DNA from: Stutzerimonas urumqiensis
GTDB taxonomy: Bacteria; Pseudomonadota; Gammaproteobacteria; Pseudomonadales; Pseudomonadaceae
Length of the DNA stretch: 64,000 nt
Direction of reading: 5' to 3'
NCBI RefSeq assembly: GCF_003640395.1
Contig: NZ_RBZQ01000005.1
Coordinates: forward strand, 124,001 to 188,000
Made by a program: the position numbers and the translations under genes. Position 1 is the first letter of the stretch; each line of letters starts with the position of its first letter. Shown here one piece after another: positions 27,416-35,709 of the stretch. The notes beneath the pieces are model-generated. The model had not been told where the DNA came from and made no database searches. It saw only the letters and a list, made by a program, of their open reading frames with translations.

Positions 27416-28327
27416 CTAGCGAGCCGCTACCGGTCCGGCGAGGCCCAGGTCCAGCCCGCACGCAGCCAGCGCCTTTTCCAGACGCCGCGCTCGTGCCTCC
27501 CCGGCGAGCGCCAGCACGGCGCGGTCGCGCCGCCAGGCAACGCCGTGCGGGCTGTCGCCGAGCGCCCGATCCAGTTCCACTGCCAGCGCATCGAAGGTCG
27601 CATTCAGCCCGGCCAGCAGCACATGGGTCTGCGGCGCCCGAACCGGGCCGCGCGCCGCTTCGCCGAGTCCGGCCAATAGCGCTGCCAGGCGCAGCGACAA
27701 CGCCCCCGGCCACGACTGCTCCAGCGAGACGCCGTAAAGCCAGGCCGCCAGCGCGGCGAGCACATGCACATCCTCCAGCGTGCGGAAGGGTTTGACGTAA
27801 TCCTCCCAGCCATCGCCGGCCAGGCGCTCGCAGGACGCATCGGTCAATCGCAGGCGGGCATGCGGAACGTCGGGCAGCAACGGCAGCTGCGGCCCTGGCG
27901 CGAGGGTGACGCCGGGATCGCCGACATGGACGACGCACAGGCTCAGGTGCGCCGCCTCGCCGGCGGCTTCGTCCCGCCCGCTGACGAGCAGCCACTGCGC
28001 GGCCGTGCCGCCGGTGACGAAGTCCTTCTCGCCGCGAAGCTGCAAGCCCTCGAGCCGGGTGTGCTGGTCGGCCGGACGTAGCCGGCGCTGCTCCGTCACG
28101 CACAGACCGCCCGGTCCGTCCGGGGCCGACGGCCAGAGCGCACGCAGCGCCGCCTGATAGCCGGCGAAAAAGGCCAGCCCTGGCGTGGCCGCCAGGCGCC
28201 CGCCGAGAACCGCCTGCTGGAAGGGCGTGGCGGAACCGGTCCGTTCGCGTAGCTGGGCGTACCAGGCGTCCAGCGCGAGCGTCGCGTCGAGTCGTGATTG
28301 GGGGCCGAGCAAGGCTTGCCAGGGCAT
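27416..28327 (-). CDS. Divergent acyl-CoA dehydrogenase-like protein
   Basis: The 303-aa protein is a remote relative of acyl-CoA dehydrogenases. It keeps a middle beta-domain-like part (GLCVTEQRR, RGEKDFVTGGTAAQWLLVSG) and a helical C-terminal part, but is about 80 residues shorter than usual. I could not identify the catalytic Glu or a clear FAD-binding signature, so enzyme activity is doubtful. The ATG at 28327 is preferred to one eight codons upstream because GAGGAA precedes it. It is divergent from the olsBA operon. Confidence 0.65.
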   Translation of the reverse strand: MPWQALLGPQSRLDATLALDAWYAQLRERTGSATPFQQAVLGGRLAATPGLAFFAGYQAALRALWPSAPDGPGGLCVTEQRRLRPADQHTRLEGLQLRGEKDFVTGGTAAQWLLVSGRDEAAGEAAHLSLCVVHVGDPGVTLAPGPQLPLLPDVPHARLRLTDASCERLAGDGWEDYVKPFRTLEDVHVLAALAAWLYGVSLEQSWPGALSLRLAALLAGLGEAARGPVRAPQTHVLLAGLNATFDALAVELDRALGDSPHGVAWRRDRAVLALAGEARARRLEKALAACGLDLGLAGPVAAR

Positions 28328-28490
28328 CGCGTTTTCCTCGTGGGCTGTCATCGGAGCATCACCGGCCTGTCATGGAGGTGCCACTGCCCCTGCCTAGCCT
28401 GAGCGTGCACCGGATCGACGGCCCACACCATAACAACTCCCGCGCGCCGGATGCACTGCCAGCCGCGCCACAGGCGCAACAGGAGATCGC

Positions 28491-29243
28491 ATGACCATGA
28501 TGGCAATCAGTGTCCCCGTTCAACCCCGTCGCCTCCAGGCCGAACGCCTGTCCGGCGAACAGGCCCTGCGTGAAGCCCAAGGATTGCGCTACCGCGTCTT
28601 CAGCAGCGAATTCGGTGCCCGTCTCGCAGGCGCCGAGCAACGCCTGGATCTGGACCCCTACGACCCGCACTGCAGCCACCTGGGCGTCCGCGACCTGGAC
28701 AGCGGCATGCTGGTCGCCACTACCCGGCTGCTCGACCATCAGGCCGCACGCCGGCTCGGCGGTTTCTACAGCGAAAGCGAATTCAGCCTCCACGGCCTGG
28801 GCGAACTGGACGGGCCGATCCTCGAGATCGGTCGCACCTGCGTCGACCCGGCCTACCGCAACGGCGCCACCATCGCCGTGCTCTGGAGCGAGCTGGCCGA
28901 GGCGCTCAACCAGGGCGGTTACGGCTACCTGATGGGTTGTGCCAGCATCCCGATGCGCGATGGCGGCATTCAGGCACGCGCCGTCATGCAGCGGCTGCGC
29001 GAGCGCTACCTGTGCCATGCCCATCTTCGCGCCGAACCGCGCAACCCGCTGCCACCGCAAGAGGTGCCCGCGAACGTGACCGCCGAGCTGCCGCCGCTGC
29101 TCAAGGCCTACATGCGACTCGGCGCCAAGGTGTGCGGCGAACCTTGCTGGGACCCGGACTTCCAGGTCGCGGACGTGTTCATCCTGCTCAAGCGCGCCGA
29201 CCTCTGCCCGCGCTACGCACGCCACTTCAAGGCGGCGGTCTGA
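28491..29243 (+). CDS. olsB: L-ornithine N-alpha-acyltransferase
   Basis: OlsB joins a 3-hydroxyacyl group from acyl-ACP to ornithine, giving lyso-ornithine lipid, a phosphorus-free membrane lipid used under phosphate limitation. The 250-aa protein has the family landmarks [29 protein letters not shown] and the [11 protein letters not shown] segment of the GNAT-like fold. The first ATG has an AGGAG site. Its stop shares one base with the ATG of olsA. I did not find a convincing Pho box by eye. Confidence 0.92.
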   Translation: MTMMAISVPVQPRRLQAERLSGEQALREAQGLRYRVFSSEFGARLAGAEQRLDLDPYDPHCSHLGVRDLDSGMLVATTRLLDHQAARRLGGFYSESEFSLHGLGELDGPILEIGRTCVDPAYRNGATIAVLWSELAEALNQGGYGYLMGCASIPMRDGGIQARAVMQRLRERYLCHAHLRAEPRNPLPPQEVPANVTAELPPLLKAYMRLGAKVCGEPCWDPDFQVADVFILLKRADLCPRYARHFKAAV

Positions 29244-29998
29244 TGGCGCTGCATACCCTGGCCCGTGCGGGCCGCCTGCTTGGTGTGGTCGCCGGCGGCC
29301 TGGCAGTCGCTACCTGGCTGGCCTGTCGCCCGCGTACCGGCGTCGCGCGTCGACAGCGCTGGACCCAGTGGTTCCTCGGCCGCCTCGCACGGGCGCTGCC
29401 GCTGACCATACAGGTGCATGGCCGCTGCGCACCCGGCCCGGCACTGTGGGTTTGCAACCATGTGTCCTGGGTCGACATCGCCGTGCTGGGCTCGCTGGCG
29501 CCGTTGTCGTTCCTGTCCAAGGCGGACGTGCGTGACTGGCCGATCGCCGGCTGGCTGGCGCACCAGGCCGGCACGCTGTTCATCCGCCGCGGCGCCGGCG
29601 ACGGCATGCGCACCAACCAGCAACTGGCCGAGCGGCTGCAGACAGGCCATTCGCTGGTGATATTCCCCGAGGGTACGACCACCGATGGTCAGCAGCTACG
29701 GACCTTCCATCCGCGCCTGCTGGCCTGCGCCATCGATACGAGCACGCCCGTCCAGCCGGTGGCGATCCGGTATCGGCGCGACGGCGCGCCCGACCCGCTG
29801 GCACCCTTCATCGGAGACGACGATTTGCTGAGCCATCTGCGCCGGCTTCTGGCAGCCGACCGGGCGATCGTCGAGGTGCACCTGCTGCCACCGATTCGCT
29901 CGACGGGCCTTGACCGCGGCACGATGGCGGCGCAGGCACAGGCGGCGGTCGCCACTGCGCTCTTCGGCGTGATCGCCACTCAGCGGGACGCTGCCTGA
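29243..29998 (+). CDS. olsA: Lyso-ornithine lipid O-acyltransferase
   Basis: OlsA adds the second acyl chain to lyso-ornithine lipid. The 251-aa product is a PlsC-type acyltransferase with an N-terminal membrane segment, the catalytic NHVSWVD (HxxxxD) near residue 72, and the FPEGTTTDG acceptor-binding motif near residue 140. TGATG overlap with olsB and the order olsB-olsA, as in P. aeruginosa, support the assignment over a general lysophosphatidate acyltransferase. Confidence 0.92.
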   Translation: MALHTLARAGRLLGVVAGGLAVATWLACRPRTGVARRQRWTQWFLGRLARALPLTIQVHGRCAPGPALWVCNHVSWVDIAVLGSLAPLSFLSKADVRDWPIAGWLAHQAGTLFIRRGAGDGMRTNQQLAERLQTGHSLVIFPEGTTTDGQQLRTFHPRLLACAIDTSTPVQPVAIRYRRDGAPDPLAPFIGDDDLLSHLRRLLAADRAIVEVHLLPPIRSTGLDRGTMAAQAQAAVATALFGVIATQRDAA

Positions 29999-30039
29999 CC
30001 GGTAGCGCCGGCCGGGCGGGTCTCGGCTAAGCTGCCGCC

Positions 30040-30657
30040 ATGAACTACCTCGCGCACCTGCACCTGGGCGGCAGCACGCCGCCCGAACTGCTCGGCAGCC
30101 TGTACGGCGATTTCGTCAAGGGACCGCTCAAGGGCGACTACGCCGACGCCATCGAAGCCGGCATCCGCCTGCACCGCCAGATCGACGCCTTCACCGATAC
30201 GCACCCTCGGGTGCTGGCGGCGAAGGCGCGCTTCCCAGCGGAGCGGCGCCGTTATGCCGGCATCCTGATCGACCTGTTCTTCGATCACTGCCTGGCCGCG
30301 CACTGGTCCGGGTATAGCGAAGAGCCGCTCGACCGCTTCACCCGACGCGTCTATCTCGCGCTCTCCAGCGAACCCGCCCTGCCCGGCAAGTTAGCCGTGA
30401 TCGCGCCACGCATGGCCGCACAGGACTGGCTCGGCAGCTACCGTGACTTCGGCGTACTGGAGCAGGTACTCGCCAACATGAGCCGTCGCCTGTCACGACC
30501 CGAAGGCCTGGCGGGCGGCATGCAGGAGCTGGAGCGGCTTTACCGGCCGCTCAGCGATGACTTCCAGGCGTTCTACGCGCAGTTGCAGGCCTTCGCCGAA
30601 CGTCAGCTGGCAATGGAGGCTGCCGCGCTCGACAGCGCCGCACGAAACGCCAGGTAG
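30040..30657 (+). CDS. acpH: Acyl carrier protein phosphodiesterase
   Basis: AcpH removes the 4'-phosphopantetheine group from acyl carrier protein. The 205-aa protein has the HD-like metal motifs of the family: NYLAHLHLGG at the start, GIRLHRQIDAFTDTHP around residues 41-55, and DLFFDHCLAAHW around residues 80-91. It follows olsBA 41 bases downstream and may be co-transcribed. Its last 55 bases overlap the 3' end of a convergent hydrolase gene. Confidence 0.92.
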   Translation: MNYLAHLHLGGSTPPELLGSLYGDFVKGPLKGDYADAIEAGIRLHRQIDAFTDTHPRVLAAKARFPAERRRYAGILIDLFFDHCLAAHWSGYSEEPLDRFTRRVYLALSSEPALPGKLAVIAPRMAAQDWLGSYRDFGVLEQVLANMSRRLSRPEGLAGGMQELERLYRPLSDDFQAFYAQLQAFAERQLAMEAAALDSAARNAR

Positions 30658-31505
30658 TGTTCGAGCACGGCGTCGGGCGCTTCGATCTGCGGGTAATGGC
30701 CAATGCCCTCCAGCAGCACGCAGTCGGGGCGTTCGATCAGCGCCTCGTAGCGCCGAACCATGTGCGCGCCGGACACCGGGTCGAGGGCACCATCGATCAC
30801 TCGCAGCGGCACCGCGGCGCGCTGCATCGCTGCCACCCAGCGCTCGCGCTGCTGGCGTCGCTCCGGGATGTAGCGAATCAACCGGTGCATCACGGCCGGT
30901 CCGTCGTGCGCCGACAGCAGGCTCCAGAACGCATCGATCTCGCGCTCGCCGGGCGGCGTCTCGGGGCCGAAGACCCGGGTCAAGCCCTGGGCCAGACGGT
31001 CGCGATTGAACATCCGGGCGACGATCGGCCCCAGCGGGCCCAACAGTAGCTTCTGCACCCGGACGGGGTGGTGCGTTTCCGGGAACAGACCGCCATTGAG
31101 GAACACGCAACTGGCGATCGGCCCGCGCCCTTCGCAATGGCGGGCGAGCAGCTCCTGCGCGACGCTGTCGCCGTAGTCGTGCGCCAGCAGATGGACCGGA
31201 CCGTCGACACCCAGGTGCGCCAGCAGGTGCTGTTGCAGGTCGGCCTGCTCGAGCAGGCTGTAGCGATGGCCGCGCGGCTTGGCCGAATCGCCGAAGCCGA
31301 GCATGTCGCAGGCGATGACCCGATAACGCTCGGCCAAGGGCCGCCACAGGTAATGCCAGTCCCACGCCGCGGTTGGAAAGCCGTGGATGAGCAACAACGG
31401 CTCGCCCTCACCCGCCTCCCAGTAGCGGATGCGGTGCCATTGAAAGTTGAAGTCCCGCCCCTCGGCCCGCCACTGCGAGAGGGCGATGCCCGCCAGGGTC
31501 GTCAT
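30603..31505 (-). CDS. Alpha/beta hydrolase
   Basis: This 300-aa alpha/beta hydrolase has the oxyanion segment LLIHGFPTAAWDWHYLW, the HDYGD segment at the nucleophile elbow position, and a C-terminal GIGHYPQIEAP with the catalytic His. The elbow reads HDYGDS, so the nucleophile appears to be Asp, as in epoxide hydrolases and haloalkane dehalogenases. The start ATGA overlaps the stop of the class II aldolase gene by 4 bases, so the two are one operon. The substrate is unknown. Confidence 0.85.
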   Translation of the reverse strand: MTTLAGIALSQWRAEGRDFNFQWHRIRYWEAGEGEPLLLIHGFPTAAWDWHYLWRPLAERYRVIACDMLGFGDSAKPRGHRYSLLEQADLQQHLLAHLGVDGPVHLLAHDYGDSVAQELLARHCEGRGPIASCVFLNGGLFPETHHPVRVQKLLLGPLGPIVARMFNRDRLAQGLTRVFGPETPPGEREIDAFWSLLSAHDGPAVMHRLIRYIPERRQQRERWVAAMQRAAVPLRVIDGALDPVSGAHMVRRYEALIERPDCVLLEGIGHYPQIEAPDAVLEHYLAFRAALSSAAASIAS

Positions 31506-32311
31506 GCGTCGTAGCCCGGGTTGAGCCTGTCGAGCTTGCGCAGCAGGGCGGGCCACGCCAGCGCGCCACCCAGCCCGCTCTTGCTGCGCGTGACGCCCGC
31601 CGCCATCGCCCGCGCGCCATCGAGTATCGCCTGCGGAATCGGAATGAGCGCGCCACCGCCCGCCTGCGCCATGACCTGGATTTCGCACGCCCGCTGGAAG
31701 GTGAACATCATCAGGAAGGTATCGGGAATGCTGGGGCCGCAGGTGAGCAAGCCGTGGTTGTGCAGCAGCATGAAGCCGCACTGGCCAAGATCGCGCTGCA
31801 ACCGCGCTTTTTCGTCATGGTCGAGCGCCACGCCTTCGTACCCATGGGTCGCCAGGCCGGAGAGCACGAACAGCGATTGCTGGCTCAGCGGGAGCAGGCC
31901 GTCGCGCTGCGCCGACACCGCCACCCCGGCCGCGGTGTGCGTGTGCAGCACGCAGGCGACATCCTCGCGCACCTCGTGGATGGCGCTGTGGATGGTGTAG
32001 CCGGCGGGGTTGATGTCGTAGGGGCCGTCGTCGAGCTTGTTCCCGGCGAGGTCGATTCTGACCAGGCTGGACGCGCTGATCTCGTCGAAGGTCTGCCCGT
32101 AGGGGTTGATCAGGAAATGCTCGGTACCGGGAATCTTCGCCGAGATGTGGGTGAAGATCAGATCGTCCCAGCCATGCAGCGCGATCAGGCGATAACAGGC
32201 GGCGAGGTCGACGCGGGTTTGCCATTCCTCGGCACTGACCTGGCGGCGCAGCGGGGACGGGTTCATCGAAGCGGGCTTGTTCGAAGCGGGCACGTTCATC
32301 GAAGCGGGCAT
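31502..32311 (-). CDS. Class II aldolase/adducin family protein
   Basis: This zinc-dependent aldolase/epimerase-fold protein has metal-binding His residues in VLHTHTAAG and in LLHNHGLL, and the family segment HISAKIPGTEHFLINPYG. The start at 32311 is chosen because AAAGGTG precedes it; other Met codons at positions 5 and 16 of this form are possible, in a short repetitive N-terminus. The close relatives are generally uncharacterised proteins annotated as class II aldolase. It is translationally coupled to the downstream hydrolase, which hints at a shared small-molecule pathway. Confidence 0.85.
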   Translation of the reverse strand: MPASMNVPASNKPASMNPSPLRRQVSAEEWQTRVDLAACYRLIALHGWDDLIFTHISAKIPGTEHFLINPYGQTFDEISASSLVRIDLAGNKLDDGPYDINPAGYTIHSAIHEVREDVACVLHTHTAAGVAVSAQRDGLLPLSQQSLFVLSGLATHGYEGVALDHDEKARLQRDLGQCGFMLLHNHGLLTCGPSIPDTFLMMFTFQRACEIQVMAQAGGGALIPIPQAILDGARAMAAGVTRSKSGLGGALAWPALLRKLDRLNPGYDA

Positions 32312-32413
32312 GGGGCACCTTTGGGTGTTGTTCTTGTGCCCCACAGTCTAGCCGCGCCGCCGACGGCAATTGAGTCGCCTTGGCAGCCACCTCGGTGGCC
32401 GCGCGGGCCAGTC

Positions 32414-32866
32414 TCAGCCGCGCAGCGCCTCGGCGAAGCGCTCCAGCCAGGGTTCGGCGTCGCTTTCCGGCGTGACCGTCTCGCTGGCATCCAGGCGCAG
32501 CATCTCGATCACCTCACGCACGCCGAGCTCGGCATACAGCTCGCGGATCAGCTCGCCGCCGCCGCAGAAGGTGTCGCCATAGCTCGCGTCGCCCAATGCG
32601 ATGACCCCGCCCGGCAGCCCCTGCCAGGCCGGCACGCGCTCGCGAATCTGGCCGTACAACGGCAACAGCCCGTCGGGCAGCTCGCCCATGCCGGTCGTCG
32701 AGGTGACCACCAGCAGCGCCTGCGGGGCGAATTCGAGAATGTCCTGCAACTGCGCGCGAGGCCCGTGCCAGGTGTCGAAACCGGCGGCCTTGAGCTGGTT
32801 GGCGGCGTGCCGCGCGACGTCTTCGGCGGTGCCGTAAACCGTGCCGGACAGGATGGCGACCTTCAT
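32414..32866 (-). CDS. Flavodoxin
   Basis: The 150-aa protein is a single-domain FMN flavodoxin like MioC. The phosphate loop SGTVYGTAEDVA is near residue 7, with STTGMGELPDG around residue 56 and GDASYGDTFCGGG around residue 92 surrounding the flavin. The ATG at 32866 follows a GAGGAG site; the open frame upstream has no family similarity. The redox partner is unknown. Confidence 0.9.
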   Translation of the reverse strand: MKVAILSGTVYGTAEDVARHAANQLKAAGFDTWHGPRAQLQDILEFAPQALLVVTSTTGMGELPDGLLPLYGQIRERVPAWQGLPGGVIALGDASYGDTFCGGGELIRELYAELGVREVIEMLRLDASETVTPESDAEPWLERFAEALRG

Positions 32867-33035
32867 CTGCTTCTCCTCTATCGAAAGCGCGAAGTATGCC
32901 GCACTGAGCGCACCATCGCCGACCGGATCGCCGCCTGGCCGGCAAACTAATGGCACCCCGCGCGGTCTATGCCTCGCGTACACAGGGACTCAGGCCGGGC
33001 CGGCCTGTCTCGCACCGCCCCAGCGAGGGACGATC

Positions 33036-33659
33036 ATGGCGGATCAGAACATCCTCTCCAGCGAAGAGCTGGAATTCATCGGCAGCCTCATGGGCACCAA
33101 CGGACGCGGCACGCCGACCACCACGGCCAGTTTCCGGGTCGATGGCGGGCCGCAATCGAACGACTTCCTCATGCGCCTGGTCGGCAACGCCGGATTGACG
33201 CTACAGGCGCAGTTCGACCAGTACTGCCTCGCCTTCTCCATGCACCTGGCGCAGGACGAGTTCCATAGCCTGCAGATGACGCTGAGCGCGCCGACGATCT
33301 ACGAGCGCGGCCCGGTGCCACGGGCCTGGCGCCTGCAACTGGAAACACCGCTCCCCCTGCTCGAAGTCGACGGCAGCCGCAGCCCGCTCAGCGTGAAGGA
33401 GTTGTCGCCCAGCGGCCTGCTGGTGCGCAACAAGCCATCGCGCAGCGCACCCGAGCGATTCCATCTGATGCTCGCCCTGCCCGAAGGCGAGGCCCTGCCG
33501 GTCGATGCACGACGTGTGCGCCACGTCGCCTCGGACCTGACCGCCTACACCGTCGACTTCGCCGAGGAGCGCGACGCCGAGCGTGTCCGCCGCTACCTGT
33601 TCGAGGAACATCGCCACCGTCATCCGGAGCTGAACGAACCCGCGCTGCAACTGGGTTAA
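33036..33659 (+). CDS. PilZ-like protein with a degenerate c-di-GMP motif
   Basis: This 207-aa soluble protein has an N-terminal part I do not recognise (to about residue 90). It is followed by a segment that looks like a PilZ barrel: RAWRLQLETP, then about 20 residues later the motif KELSPSGLLV, a PilZ-type xSxxG turn with Glu in place of the usual Asp or Asn. The RxxxR part is not clearly present. Ligand binding is therefore doubtful. It sits 50 bases upstream of folM on the same strand. Confidence 0.6.
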   Translation: MADQNILSSEELEFIGSLMGTNGRGTPTTTASFRVDGGPQSNDFLMRLVGNAGLTLQAQFDQYCLAFSMHLAQDEFHSLQMTLSAPTIYERGPVPRAWRLQLETPLPLLEVDGSRSPLSVKELSPSGLLVRNKPSRSAPERFHLMLALPEGEALPVDARRVRHVASDLTAYTVDFAEERDAERVRRYLFEEHRHRHPELNEPALQLG

Positions 33660-33709
33660 GCTGCGGCCAGCGCCGGGCATGCCGTCCGGCCCGAGCCTGA
33701 TGGAGCGCC

Positions 33710-34417
33710 ATGACAGCCCCGCCCTTGCCCGTCCTCATCACCGGCGCTGGCCAGCGCATCGGCCGCTACTGCGCCGAGCGCCTGCTCGACGACGGCCAGC
33801 CGGTGATCTTCACCTACCGCCGCGAGCGCGCCGGCCTCGATGCCCTTCGTCAGCGCGGCGCCATCGCCATTGAGGCCGACTTCTCGACCGACGCGGGCAT
33901 CTTCGCCTTCATCGGCACGCTCAGGGCGCAGGTCAGCGCGTTGCGCGCGATCGTCCACAACGCCTCCGAGTGGTCAGCCGACGAACCGGATCCTGCCCAC
34001 GCGATGCACCGGATGATGCAGGTCCATGTCCAGGCTCCCTACCTCATCAACCTGCAATGTGCCGACCTGCTCGCCCATGGCGGACCGGCCGACATCGTCC
34101 ACATCAGCGATGACGTGACGCGCAAAGGCAGCGCCAAGCACGTCGCCTACGCCGCCAGCAAGGCGGCCCTGGACAACCTCACCCTGTCGTTCGCCGCACG
34201 GCTCGGCCCGGCGATCAAGGTCAACGGCATCGCCCCGGCGCTCATCCAGTTCAATGAGGGCGACGATGAAGATTACCGGCGCAAGGCATTGGCCAAGTCG
34301 GTGCTCGGCATCGAACCGGGGCCCCAAGTCGTCTATCAAAGCCTTCGCCACCTGCTCGACAACCCCTACGTCACCGGCACCACCCTGACCCTCAACGGCG
34401 GCCGCCACCTGCGCTAG
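33710..34417 (+). CDS. folM: Dihydromonapterin reductase FolM
   Basis: FolM is a short-chain dehydrogenase that reduces dihydromonapterin to tetrahydromonapterin, a pterin cofactor for phenylalanine hydroxylase in pseudomonads. The 235-aa protein has the NADPH motif TGAGQRIGRY near the N-terminus, HNASEWS, and the YAASKAALDN catalytic Tyr-x-x-x-Lys. TGTTLTLNGGRHLR closes it. The neighbour folX supplies the substrate branch, which supports this call over a general SDR. Confidence 0.92.
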   Translation: MTAPPLPVLITGAGQRIGRYCAERLLDDGQPVIFTYRRERAGLDALRQRGAIAIEADFSTDAGIFAFIGTLRAQVSALRAIVHNASEWSADEPDPAHAMHRMMQVHVQAPYLINLQCADLLAHGGPADIVHISDDVTRKGSAKHVAYAASKAALDNLTLSFAARLGPAIKVNGIAPALIQFNEGDDEDYRRKALAKSVLGIEPGPQVVYQSLRHLLDNPYVTGTTLTLNGGRHLR

Positions 34418-34501
34418 CGGCGTCGCTCGGCAGCGCCGGAGCGGGTTAGACTGCCGCGCATCCGGCGGCCGAGCCGCAGAACCGACCCAGGAGTATCCCG
34501 C

Positions 34502-34876
34502 ATGCCACGACTCGAACCCGGCATGGCCCGCATCCGTGTCAAGGACCTGAGCCTGCGCACCTACATCGGCATCAAGGAAGAGGAGATCAACAACAAGCAG
34601 GACGTGTTGATCAACCTGACCGTGCTCTACCCCGCCGACGCGGCGGTGCGCGACAACGACATCGATCACGCGCTGAACTACCGGACCATCACCAAGGCGA
34701 TCATCGCCCACGTCGAGGAAAACCGTTTCGCCCTGCTCGAGCGCCTGACCCAGGAGATCCTCGATCTCGTGATGCGCCATCCCTCGGTGCGCTATGCCGA
34801 AGTGGAGGTGGACAAACCGCACGCCCTGCGCTTCGCCGAGTCCGTCTCCATCACCCTCGCTGCCCATCGCGATTGA
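34502..34876 (+). CDS. folX: Dihydroneopterin triphosphate 2'-epimerase FolX
   Basis: FolX epimerises dihydroneopterin triphosphate to dihydromonapterin triphosphate, in the same pathway as FolM. The 124-aa protein has the FolB/FolX tunnelling fold, with [18 protein letters not shown] at the start, [15 protein letters not shown] in the middle and the [10 protein letters not shown] segment. It follows folM by 84 bases. A GTP cyclohydrolase gene, which I recall lying between them in P. aeruginosa, is absent here. Confidence 0.93.
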   Translation: MPRLEPGMARIRVKDLSLRTYIGIKEEEINNKQDVLINLTVLYPADAAVRDNDIDHALNYRTITKAIIAHVEENRFALLERLTQEILDLVMRHPSVRYAEVEVDKPHALRFAESVSITLAAHRD

Positions 34877-34900
34877 GCAGCGTTGCCCGGCGAGCCGCGT

Positions 34901-34929
34901 TTGGCTCGTCTTTCCGGCGGCGCTATGAT
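34901..34929 (+). promoter_or_regulatory. Probable sigma-70 promoter upstream of the DUF1244 gene
   Basis: TTGGCT (34901-34906) and TATGAT (34924-34929) are separated by 17 bases, ending 30 bases before the DUF1244 start codon. This suggests that DUF1244-hopJ can be transcribed apart from folX. Confidence 0.55.
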
Positions 34930-34959
34930 CGCGCCGATCCCCGCCAAGAGGCCTGAAAC

Positions 34960-35253
34960 ATGACTGACGAGCAACGCACCGAACTCGAGGCAGCCGCTTT
35001 CCGCCGCCTGATCCAGCATCTGCGCAGCCGCCCGGACGTTCAGAACATCGAGCTGATGAACCTGGCCGGTTTCTGCCGCAACTGCCTGTCCAAGTGGTAC
35101 AAGGCCGCCGCCGACGACCTGGAGATCGAGGTCAGCCCGGAGCAGGCGCGCGAAGCGGTCTACGGCATGCCCTATGCCGAATGGAAAAGCCGCTACCAGA
35201 AGGAAGCGACGCCCGAGCAGCAAGCCGCCTTCGGCAAGGGGAAGGACGCATGA
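34960..35253 (+). CDS. DUF1244-domain protein
   Basis: This small conserved protein (97 aa) has the DUF1244 core LMNLAGFCRNCLSKWYKAAA, with two closely spaced Cys residues, and YGMPYAEWKSRYQ. Homologues are widespread in proteobacteria with no assigned function. The following hopJ gene starts inside its stop codon (ATGA), so the two are made together. Confidence 0.9.
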   Translation: MTDEQRTELEAAAFRRLIQHLRSRPDVQNIELMNLAGFCRNCLSKWYKAAADDLEIEVSPEQAREAVYGMPYAEWKSRYQKEATPEQQAAFGKGKDA

Positions 35254-35594
35254 GTGCGCTGGGCGATTTTCGCCAGCAGCTGCGCAGCGGCGAGGCGCGG
35301 TTCGCCGACACGCTGGCGTTCGTCGAGGCGCACTACGACTATCGCCCGAGCGCCTTCGTCAACGGCGAGGTAAGCAACGCGGCCGATGAAAACGCCGGCT
35401 CCTGCAAGACGCTCGGCCTGGCCCTGCTGGAGAAGCTCACCGACGAAGAAGCCCTCCTGGCGTTCGGCGAGCATTACCGGGCCGTACTGGCCAACCCCGC
35501 GGGCAACGACCATCGCAACATCCGCGCCCTGATGCAGCACGGCCTTGCCGGCGTTCGCTTCGACAGCCTGCCGCTGTCACGCAAGACCGCCTGA
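35250..35594 (+). CDS. HopJ-family protein
   Basis: The 114-aa protein belongs to the HopJ family: FVEAHYDYRPSAFVNGEVSN, then AGSCKTLGLALL and HYRAVLANPAGNDHRNIRAL. The name comes from a Pseudomonas syringae type III effector candidate, but the family is widespread in bacteria without such secretion systems and no secretion gene is in this window. It is probably a cytoplasmic housekeeping protein of unknown role. It overlaps DUF1244 by 4 bases. Confidence 0.9.
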   Translation: MSALGDFRQQLRSGEARFADTLAFVEAHYDYRPSAFVNGEVSNAADENAGSCKTLGLALLEKLTDEEALLAFGEHYRAVLANPAGNDHRNIRALMQHGLAGVRFDSLPLSRKTA

Positions 35595-35709
35595 TCGGAA
35601 GCGACGCCGCGTCGAAACGGCATGGCGGTCGATCCGGTGCCCGGCATTCACCGCCACCGGCTCGACTCACTCCGCCGGATAGCTTCAGCAGCCCGGCTGG
35701 CCCCGAGAT

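Noticed and set aside
35250..35594. HopJ protein as a type III secreted effector
   Set aside because: No secretion or chaperone genes are nearby, and the family is widespread in non-pathogens. It is described as a housekeeping protein of unknown role.
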